Below are positions 26,994 through 33,902 of a stretch of 64,000 nt of DNA, piece after piece. Under the pieces are notes generated by a model, which made no database searches, was not told where the DNA came from, and worked only from the letters and a program-made list of their open reading frames with translations. Numbering within the stretch: the stretch's first letter is position 1; every line of letters begins with the position of its first letter. Both the position numbers and the translations under genes were made by a program. Origin of the DNA: an uncultured Pseudomonadota bacterium (GTDB lineage: Bacteria > Myxococcota_A > UBA796 > GCA-2862545). Location of the stretch: contig CAJXTB010000010.1 in the NCBI GenBank assembly GCA_913061235.1, positions 213,646 through 277,645 of the forward strand, given 5' to 3'.

Positions 26994-28019
26994 TTAGGCC
27001 TTGGTGCGCGCCAGTGCGTTTGCCCGTCGGTCTTGAGCGAGCTGACGCAGGTCCGTGACCGTATCGAACTCGTCCACAATCTCTTCCCCGAGAATCTCTT
27101 CCAAGACGTCCTCGAGGCTGACCACACCTGCAAAGCCGCCGAACTCGCCCAGCACAATGAGCATGTGTGTCTTCTTGGCCAGCATCAGCTCAAGCACGCT
27201 GTCAGCGGGCTCCTTCTCAACAACGAACTCCACCGGTCGTATCAGGGCCTCGAGGGAGTCCGTCTTGACGGCATGAGCGAGAACGTCGCGACGGAACACC
27301 AACCCAACGATGTCATCGGGGCCGGACCCGTAGACGGGGATACGGCTGTGCACCATGATTGGCTTCATTGCCGCAGCCTCTTCGACTGTTGTGATGGCGG
27401 GCAGGGAGAACGTCACCATGCGCGGCGTCATGATGTCTTTTGCCCGACGCTTTGGCAGGGTCAGGATGTTCTGGATGACCGCGGCCTCACCGGCGTCGAT
27501 GACACCGGAGTTCGACCCGAGCCGTGCTAAGGATGCGATTTCTTCCAGGGAAACACCGGGTCCGCCGGCTCCAGCGAGGGTCCGTGTCAGGCCGCTAATG
27601 ATGGCAATCACGGGAGTGAGTACGAACACCATCATGGCCAACGGGCGAGCGAGCCACGGAGCCAGCACCTTGGTGTGCACAACGCCGATGGTCTTTGGAA
27701 TAATCTCCGAGAACAGCAGGATGGCCACGGTCAAGGCAATCGAAAACACCACAACGCTGCCTTCGCTCAGCGCTGCTGCAGCCAGACTTCCGGCGATTGC
27801 GGCACCGGTCGTGTTGGCAATGGTGTTGACCGTGAGGATGGCGGTGATGGGGCGGTCGATCTGATTTTGCAGGCGTTCGAGCGTCTTCGCAGAGCTGTTT
27901 CCCTGCTCAGCGAGGTCTGCAATGTGGGAGGCGGGCAGTGCGTAAAGGACGGCTTCGCACAATGAACAGAATGCGCTCACGGTGACGACCAACGCCGCGG
28001 TGATGAACAGAAGGAGCAC
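26994..28019 (-). CDS. CNNM/CorC-type membrane protein (DUF21 plus CBS pair)
   Basis: The protein is 341 aa from a GTG. An N-terminal DUF21 domain of about four membrane segments (EAVLYALPASHI, LFSEIIPKT) precedes two CBS repeats (about residues 200-325, with DIMTPRM and GVVSLEDVLEEILGEEIVDE). The C-terminal CorC_HlyC domain of longer members is missing, so it is the short form. The family mediates or regulates magnesium (or cobalt) export. It is divergent from corA with about 220 bp between, which suggests joint metal homeostasis. Confidence 0.9.
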   Translation of the reverse strand: MLLLFITAALVVTVSAFCSLCEAVLYALPASHIADLAEQGNSSAKTLERLQNQIDRPITAILTVNTIANTTGAAIAGSLAAAALSEGSVVVFSIALTVAILLFSEIIPKTIGVVHTKVLAPWLARPLAMMVFVLTPVIAIISGLTRTLAGAGGPGVSLEEIASLARLGSNSGVIDAGEAAVIQNILTLPKRRAKDIMTPRMVTFSLPAITTVEEAAAMKPIMVHSRIPVYGSGPDDIVGLVFRRDVLAHAVKTDSLEALIRPVEFVVEKEPADSVLELMLAKKTHMLIVLGEFGGFAGVVSLEDVLEEILGEEIVDEFDTVTDLRQLAQDRRANALARTKA

Positions 28020-28242
28020 GTGAAATCCCTTTGGGTACCCGCTCTATCGGGCCCGGGGCAACGCTCGATACGTCGAGGTTGCCGGCGACTGATAACGCGG
28101 ACGAACGCACCCGGTGAGCGGCACGGCAGGCGGCAATGCCTATGGTAGAAGTGACGTGTACCGCGCGACGAGCATGGGATGACGGTCGGGTCCACCCGCT
28201 GATTGGTTTGATGACGATGACGAGCCAGTATCCGGAGGTCAG

Positions 28243-29331
28243 ATGACGACAACGCAGGGACGAATTCGTAGGCGCAGAGCCAGCAAACATGCGGCGAAAC
28301 GAGGCGCTCCTCCTGGCACTGCGGTGTACACCGGTGAGGTCGCTGCAAGTGTGCCCGTCGACGTTCAGGTCATCGACTACGACCCGAGCGGATTGCGGGA
28401 GACCGAGGCCTACGGAACGAGCGCTCTGACTCCCTACACACAGGCCAACACGGTGACCTGGATCAACCTCACCGGAATCCACAAGGCCGAGGCGGTTCAG
28501 GCGGTGTGTGGTGAGTTCGGTGTGCATCCGTTGTGGGTGGAGGACATTCTCAACCCGGCCAGTCGGTCGAAAGCGGACATGATTGATGACCGGGTGCTCG
28601 TCATCGCACGTATGGTCAGGATTGAAGACGGTGTCTTGCATTCCGAGCAGGTGTCGATGGTGCTTGGCAAGGGCTGGGTATTGACCTTTCAGGAGCGGCC
28701 TGGAGATGTGTGGGAGTCACTGCGCACCCGCATCCGCGTTGGAAACGGGCGAGTTCGGCGGATGAACTCGGACTACCTGCTGCACGCGCTGCTCGACCAA
28801 ATCGTCGACCACTACTTCCTCTCGCTTGAGCAGCTCGAAGGACGAGTGGATGGCCTAGAGGCACTCGCCATTGACGGTGACAAGCGACTGGACCTCGGCA
28901 TTATCTTTGAGCTGAAGAATGAGCTGGCTGAGTTCCGTCGCACCGTGTGGCCAATGCGAGAGTCAATCGCCGCCCTCCTGCGCATGGAAGATGGCCCTAT
29001 TGGCGGTGTTGTGCTGCCGTATTTCCGCGACCTATACGACCACGTGGTCCAGGTGATGGACATCCTGGAGACCAGTCGAGAGCGAGTGGTCGGCGTGTAC
29101 GAGCTGCACTTGGCTGTGACGAGCCACCGCCTGAACGACATCATGAAGCTGCTCACGATTGTGAGCACGATTTTTATCCCCATGACCTTCATTGCCGGCG
29201 TGTACGGCATGAACTTCCAGCACATTCCAGAGCTTCAGTGGGACTACGGCTACCTGTATGTCTGGGCACTCATGCTCGGGACGGCGGCGATTGGTGCGGT
29301 CGTGGTGTACTCGCGGCGCTGGCTTTCCTGA
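28243..29331 (+). CDS. corA: CorA-family magnesium/cobalt channel
   Basis: The protein is 362 aa with GGAGG before the ATG. A large cytoplasmic N-terminal domain leads to two C-terminal membrane helices, with the YGMNF selectivity motif at the end of the first helix (about residue 322). ETSRERVVGVYELHLA in the long stalk helix is typical. It forms pentameric uptake channels for magnesium. The divergent CNNM gene probably balances it. Confidence 0.95.
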   Translation: MTTTQGRIRRRRASKHAAKRGAPPGTAVYTGEVAASVPVDVQVIDYDPSGLRETEAYGTSALTPYTQANTVTWINLTGIHKAEAVQAVCGEFGVHPLWVEDILNPASRSKADMIDDRVLVIARMVRIEDGVLHSEQVSMVLGKGWVLTFQERPGDVWESLRTRIRVGNGRVRRMNSDYLLHALLDQIVDHYFLSLEQLEGRVDGLEALAIDGDKRLDLGIIFELKNELAEFRRTVWPMRESIAALLRMEDGPIGGVVLPYFRDLYDHVVQVMDILETSRERVVGVYELHLAVTSHRLNDIMKLLTIVSTIFIPMTFIAGVYGMNFQHIPELQWDYGYLYVWALMLGTAAIGAVVVYSRRWLS

Positions 29332-29589
29332 GCGAGAAACGGGCTGAAACACCTTGAAGGAAGGGCACTCGGTACTCGTGCCGTGAACCCAAGGAGTCTC
29401 TCATGCGCTACGTCGCCGTCCCGTCTCAGAGGCCGTAGTTTGGCGTCTTGCACGTCTCGCGTCGTCATCCATCTGCGATAGCCGTCGCGACACGAGTGCC
29501 CGGGTTTGCCTGTCGGCTGTGGGGGGCGCGCTAGTGCAAGAGTGTCGAAAAGTTAGTTATTCCTTTGGAATCAGTCTGTAACTGAGATG
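29332..29589 (+). other. Intergenic stretch with a well-formed 11-codon reading frame
   Basis: AAGGAG precedes an ATG at 29403 that opens an 11-codon frame ending in TAG at 29436. It may be the truncated 5' end of a lost gene. A short GGCAC...GTGCC dyad just upstream (about 29366-29384) could terminate corA. Nothing else is recognised. Confidence 0.3.
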
Positions 29590-29605
29590 TGGCACAGCCT
29601 CTGCA
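29590..29605 (+). promoter_or_regulatory. Sigma-54-like promoter, copy 2
   Basis: TGGCAC-N5-CTGCA with GG and GC exactly 10 bases apart, 34 bp upstream of the lipoprotein ATG at 29640. It matches the promoter of the paralogous gene at 20194. Confidence 0.55.
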
Positions 29606-29639
29606 TCAGGGTGTGCACCCTCATCTCTTGGAACACGAC

Positions 29640-30056
29640 ATGACCCGCCTTCTCCTGATTCTGACGCTCGTCGCTCCCCTCGCGGCAGGCCTAGTGGCGT
29701 GTGACCCAACGACGACCCCCGCCGACCCGTACGCAGAGTGCCCGTCGGACGATGCCCTTGCGATGGTCATAGATGCTGAGATTGAAGGCGACACGCTCAT
29801 CGCCACGGTCGGCCACAGCGGATGCGACCAAGCTGAGGTCACCCCATGCTGGGACGGCTCGTTCATGGAGTCCTTTCCCGTTCAGGTGGCTCTTGACCTG
29901 GCCATCGGACCCGCCCAGGCCTGCGATGCCTACTTTGAGTTTGAGACTCAGATCGACCTGACGCCCCTCAAGCAGGCTTACGCCGATGCCTACGGGGGAG
30001 GGGCGGCCAGCATGGTGGTCAACCTAGACGGGGCGAGCATTCTGTACGAATTCTAG
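29640..30056 (+). CDS. Small lipoprotein, paralogue B
   Basis: The protein is 138 aa. The signal ends GLVAC then DPTTT. The core WDGSFMESFPVQVALDL and the C-terminal LYEF are identical to paralogue A at 20194, and most of the remaining positions are conservative changes, so this is a fairly recent duplication separated by about 9 kb. Function unknown. It shares the sigma-54-like promoter arrangement. Confidence 0.8.
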   Translation: MTRLLLILTLVAPLAAGLVACDPTTTPADPYAECPSDDALAMVIDAEIEGDTLIATVGHSGCDQAEVTPCWDGSFMESFPVQVALDLAIGPAQACDAYFEFETQIDLTPLKQAYADAYGGGAASMVVNLDGASILYEF

Positions 30057-30073
30057 CGGGCTCGGGTTTCCCG

Positions 30074-30593
30074 CTAGTCGTGAACCCCGCCAACCGCGAC
30101 GCCGATACGCACGCCAAACCACACCTGGGTGTCACTCGCCGCGGGTGCCGCGTGGGCCGCGACAACGCCGGAGAGGGTGATGCCGACGGGTTCATCGGCG
30201 GGGTACAAGATGATGCCCGGCGTTAGTGTCGCGGTGAAGATTGGACCGATGTCACCGCCGACACCTGACAAACCGCCGGTGAGCGACAGCCGCGAGTAGA
30301 ACGCGATGGGGCTGTCGTTCTCGACGAGGACGAACCCGTGTGGGCCGAACTCGGGGAACGCCCAGCCGCCGTTCCAAGCGCGTGTGCGGACGGTCGCGCC
30401 GATGCCAGCACCGGGCACGCTGCTGCCACCAATGTGCCCGGCCAGCGAACCGGCGTGTGCATTGCCGCTCGAGTTGGGACCGTACGCGTAGCCAGTGGTG
30501 GAGCTGGCAACCCGTTCCGAGCGCTGGCTGTCGCGACAAGGCTTCGGAGCCGACGACGGTGAGGAAGAGCACGGCGACGATGACGCGCTGCCG
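30074..30593 (-). pseudogene. Broken outer-membrane-type protein gene
   Basis: The 3' part (30074 to about 30519) encodes a Gly-rich beta-type sequence, for example STTGYAYGPNSSGNAHAG and GGLSGVGGDIGPIFTATL, ending GVAVGGVHD, as in small beta-barrel or surface proteins. A signal-peptide-like stretch (VIVAVLFLTVVGSEALS, about 30584-30534) lies upstream in a different frame, so a frameshift around 30520-30545 separates the two. No good start is visible in either frame. The 5' end borders the IS91-type remnant on the other strand. It could also be a sequencing error. Confidence 0.45.
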
Positions 30594-30639
30594 CTGATGC
30601 AGGCGGCGTCGGTGCAGGGGCGGTCGGCGGTCTCGGGCG

Positions 30640-30985
30640 GGCGACGCGCGCGTCGGTTCCAAATTCATCGGGGTCGCGCGTATGCGCTGCCGCCCCGGTG
30701 CGCCGCCTGGGGCGGCTACACGCTGCACGGCGGAGTGGCGGTTGGCGGGCGGGACGCTGGAGGCCGCGAGCGCCTGTGCCGGTATTTGGCGCGTCCCGCC
30801 CTCGCTCGCACCCGACTGCAGGAGACACCGGCCGGCCTCATCCGGGTGACCTTCAAGCGCCCATGGGCGGATGGTACTGCAGGCGTCACGTTCACCCCGG
30901 TTCCGCCTGAGCCGCAGCAGACCGCTGTTGGTCTGGTCGCGTGCGTCTTGGCGTGGCCCCGTGCCCGATTTGGTGGTTCACAGAG
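30640..30985 (+). pseudogene. IS91-type transposase remnant (C-terminal Y2 region)
   Basis: One frame reads YTLHGGVAVGGRDAGGRERL then CRYLARPALARTRLQ, and later VTFKRPWADGTAGVTFTPV. This is the conserved part of IS91/IS801-type rolling-circle transposases (Y2_Tnp), where HxGV, GRERLCRY and the basic RPW segment are typical. The zinc domain upstream and the rest downstream are absent, so it is a fragment. It is followed by a sequence shared with the second remnant. Confidence 0.65.
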
Positions 30986-31022
30986 CACCACAGCGCTGTC
31001 CGCGCTGGGCAGAATCGGCGCC
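30961..31022 (+). repeat. Shared end of IS91-type remnants, copy 1
   Basis: About 60 bp resemble 32789-32848, with the best part reading AGAGCxCCACAGCGCTGTC and then GGGCAGAATCGGCGCC. In each case it lies at the 3' side of a transposase fragment, so it may be the terminal end of the same element. Confidence 0.5.
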
Positions 31023-31211
31023 CGTGACCCATACGCGGCCTTCGCGTAGCAAGTCGGCAGCCCATGGCACCCAGCGAATGGCGTTGGAGTTACCTATCCG
31101 TCAGAGCATCCGCAACAGCCTGCGACGGTCTACATTACTCGCTATGAAACCGGCTGAAACAGCGACTTCCGCCAGGCGGCACTAAACTGATCTCCTGACC
31201 CTGGAGCCAGC

Positions 31212-32311
31212 ATGTTCACGTTCAACCACTCTCGTTCTGCCCTCGCCTTCTCATTCTGGTGGCCTGTGGAACACCCGACGACACTGGAGACACCGCACTC
31301 GACGACCCGGACACAACAGACCCGGACACAACAGACCCGGACACAACAGAGGTCGACACCGACGGGCCCGCGCCTATGGACTGCACCGTAAGCGCATGGT
31401 CGGCTTGGTCGGAGTGCAGCGAAGAGTGTGACGGGGGCAGTCGCCAACGTGACCGCACCATCACCCAAGCCGCAGAGAATGGGGGGGCCTGTCCAGATCT
31501 CACTGAAGCTGAGACCTGCAATACGCAAGACTGCACCACACCAAACACCGTTCGCATTGTTGAGTACGACGGGGGTGCTTTCAGCAAGATTACGTCCGAT
31601 GTGTGGATGCACAACACCACCACTGAACGCGTAGCCATGGACCAGTTCGACACCGATGCCACAACGGTCTTCTTGTACGATGGTGTCTCGCAAAATTACT
31701 ACTTGAACCTCGATGCACAGAGCATTCGCACGTCGGGTGGGGCGAGCACCAGCACCTCGTTCTTCGCGAACATGGATAGCGCCCAAGGCGCTGTCATTAA
31801 CGGCTTCTCAGCAACCCGCGCGCCATACGCCACTGGCGACTTTGTCATGCTGGAGTCGGGTGGCTGGACCGAGCACAACACCTCGGGGTCGTACACCTTC
31901 GATGAGTTGCGACGGGATCTATGGTCTGTCTACTTGCAACGCACAGGGGGCGGTGCACTGGTACGCATTGACTACTATACAAGCGAGATTCTGGTCACGC
32001 GCAACGGTCAATCCGAGACACTGCTCTACCCACTCTTAGACCCGAATACCTACACACCCGGCGCTTGGTCTGTCCGTCAGGTGGAGCACTCCCAGGGCAG
32101 CTTCACCCATACCGACGGCCTCTCTTGGGTCGAAGACGCTCCCGATGGCGCGCACTTCTTCACCGAGACCCAACGAGACGCAGACGCCATCTGGCTGACC
32201 GACAGCAGCCGCGACGTGGTTGTGGAGCTCGCCATCGCAGACGGTGAGATCAACGTAGGCGGCGCCGGGGGCAACAACCGCTTCCTCTACAGCATCGATT
32301 CGACGTGGTAG
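31212..32311 (+). CDS. Thrombospondin type 1 domain lipoprotein with out-of-frame signal peptide
   Basis: From 31259 the frame is open for 350 codons. It begins inside what looks like a lipobox (LLILVAC, the GTG at 31259 being its Val) and continues with a Thr/Asp linker encoded by three 15-bp repeats. Residues about 42-92 form a TSP1 repeat (SAWSAWSECSEECDGG, RQRDRTI, CNTQDC). The remaining 250 residues are beta-rich and unrecognised. The only ATG with a ribosome binding site (CTGGAG, ATG at 31212) is in another frame, and the correct frame has a stop at 31196, so the signal peptide is split by a frameshift of one base. This may be a recent mutation or a sequencing error. Confidence 0.7.
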
Positions 32312-32346
32312 CCACTCGGCAGCCCTCAGTGGCGTAGACGACCCCA

Positions 32347-32575
32347 ATGTCCACACCCGCTCCGAACTGGCTGTCCCTCGAACACTGTCGCGTTGACCTT
32401 GAACGCGGCACGATGCTCGGACATACAGACGACAAGAGTCTGGGAAGCTTAACGACAATGGAGCGTAGGCTCGTGGCGTGCCTAGCACGCCATGCGGACC
32501 GCGCTGTCTCACGCGATGAACGCTCAAGCAAGTGTGGGGCTACAGCGGCCAAGTCGTCAGCCGCCACACCACCGA
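32347..32575 (+). pseudogene. Truncated OmpR-type regulator gene, interrupted by IS91-type DNA
   Basis: The start region encodes LSLEHCRVDLERGTM and SLTTMERRLVACLARH, then RAVSRDE. After a frameshift near 32520 it continues VWGYSGQVVSR in the next frame. Together these match the winged helix of the 702-aa regulator at 14939 (VWGYADGVSSRT). The match stops at about 32575, where transposase sequence begins. A regulator gene of the same family was therefore broken here. Confidence 0.55.
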
Positions 32576-32800
32576 CTGGTCCCGTTCTCATGCGGAGGCC
32601 GTGGCTTCTGCCCGTCGTGCGGAGGCCGCCGAATTGCGAGCCTGGCCGCTCACTGGGTGGACCGGGTCCTGCCCGAAGTGGGTCTTCAGCAGTGGGTGGT
32701 CACCGTTCCCTGGCCACGCCGCTGGGTGCTGGCGCGAAGGCTGGACTTGCTGGGGCATGTGGTCGCGGTCGACTTGGAGGGGGGGCGATGCCCAGTTCGG
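32570..32800 (+). pseudogene. IS91-type transposase remnant (N-terminal zinc domain)
   Basis: One frame reads GGRGFCPSCGGRRIASLAAH then WVDRVLPEVGLQQWVVTVPW, the zinc-binding N-terminus and following strand of IS91/IS801-type transposases (RGFCPSCGGRRM...QWVLS in intact ones). It lacks the HUH/Y2 core. The nearby remnant at 30640 contains that core, so both may derive from one element type. Confidence 0.7.
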
Positions 32801-32848
32801 ATGGGCATAGAGCGCCACAGCGCTGTCAGACCGGGCAGAATCGGCGCC
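32789..32848 (+). repeat. Shared end of IS91-type remnants, copy 2
   Basis: This matches 30961-31022 with scattered changes and a one-base gap. It lies directly after the zinc-domain fragment. Beyond it, to about 33003, I see no supported gene. Confidence 0.5.
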
Positions 32849-33003
32849 GGCGATCGATTCGCGGCTCTCGCTACGCAAGCCGGTCGCGGTACGGAGCGAA
32901 TTGTGTTGCAATCACCGACCCGTTGACAAGCGTCGTTAGTTCGTTGTCGCCAGGGTTCACTCTTGCAATCCTGTGGTTCGATGCCGAATCGACCTCGCCC
33001 GCT

Positions 33004-33576
33004 CTACCGGTCTGCGCATTCCGCCTCAGGCACCGTCCCGGTTTGGGTGTAGCGGTAGTCGCTGAACGGCGCCGTCACCTCACCGCTGTCGCAGTCGACA
33101 AAGGTGAGGTTGAAGTACTCGTAGACACCCGTGATGCACTCACCGTCAGCACCCCGCTGAACCGCCTCAACAGTCTGGTGTGTGACGACAACGTCATGCT
33201 CCCCCGTTTGTTCGGCCTGCGCCAAGACGGCTTGTGAGGGCTCCAAGTCACACGCCGCAGCATTGAGCGTGGTGCCCGCAAACACACCAAACTGGGGCCA
33301 GTCCGGAAGGTCGAAGTTCACAGTGCCTGGGCAATAGCAGCAGATCTCACCGGCGATGCGCAGGGTGTCGGCCGTAACGGGGACGGACATCACTTGGCTC
33401 TGCTCGTCGATCACTGTGTAGGTATTGGTCCATCGGCCGTCGACTAGATGACCACCGGTTGTGGACGGAATGGGCGTATTGGGAAGGTCCACAGCACAGC
33501 TCGGCTGGACAGGAACAGTCGGCGGGCAGGCGGTGAGCGTGAGCAGCGCGAGCAACACTGGGAGACAGCGGGTCAT
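33004..33576 (-). CDS. Lipoprotein of unknown function
   Basis: The protein is 190 aa. GAGG precedes the ATG, and the signal ends TLTAC, a lipobox. The mature part has eight further Cys, including a CCYC cluster at about residue 80, which may form disulphides or a metal site. No family recognised. A possible weak link is the phrase DLPDWPxF, which also occurs in the beta-helix protein at 62615. Confidence 0.65.
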   Translation of the reverse strand: MTRCLPVLLALLTLTACPPTVPVQPSCAVDLPNTPIPSTTGGHLVDGRWTNTYTVIDEQSQVMSVPVTADTLRIAGEICCYCPGTVNFDLPDWPQFGVFAGTTLNAAACDLEPSQAVLAQAEQTGEHDVVVTHQTVEAVQRGADGECITGVYEYFNLTFVDCDSGEVTAPFSDYRYTQTGTVPEAECADR

Positions 33577-33902
33577 AGGGTACCTCGGTAGACGCTATGA
33601 CTAGGTGGTCGCATGCATTCGCACAATCCGGATGTTCGAAACCTGGTTGTTCAGTCAAACAGAACAAATGTCTAGGTTTATCGGGGGCGCGTCGGCTCAT
33701 GACCCAGCCGATTCGTGACAGCGCGTGAAAGTGCAACGGAATCAATCGCGGCATTCGCTGTCGGTCATGTACCGAATCGCGTTCGTCTTGCTCACCGCTC
33801 CTCTTGGTCGCTGCATCATGCCGTGATGCGCGACCGTTCGCATCGGCCCCACCCGCTGCCGTCGGGGTTGAGACCAGCGACAGGACGACGCGACTGCCGG
33901 CT
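33577..33902. other. Intergenic stretch without a supported gene
   Basis: It contains a TTGTTC-N9-GAACAA dyad near 33650 but not the 11-bp spacing of the light regulon. Open frames on either strand are short and lack ribosome binding sites. Confidence 0.4.

Noticed and set aside
33633..33665. TGTTC repeats similar to the light-regulon sites
   Set aside because: Spacing is 15 bp, not 11, and no light-related gene is adjacent.
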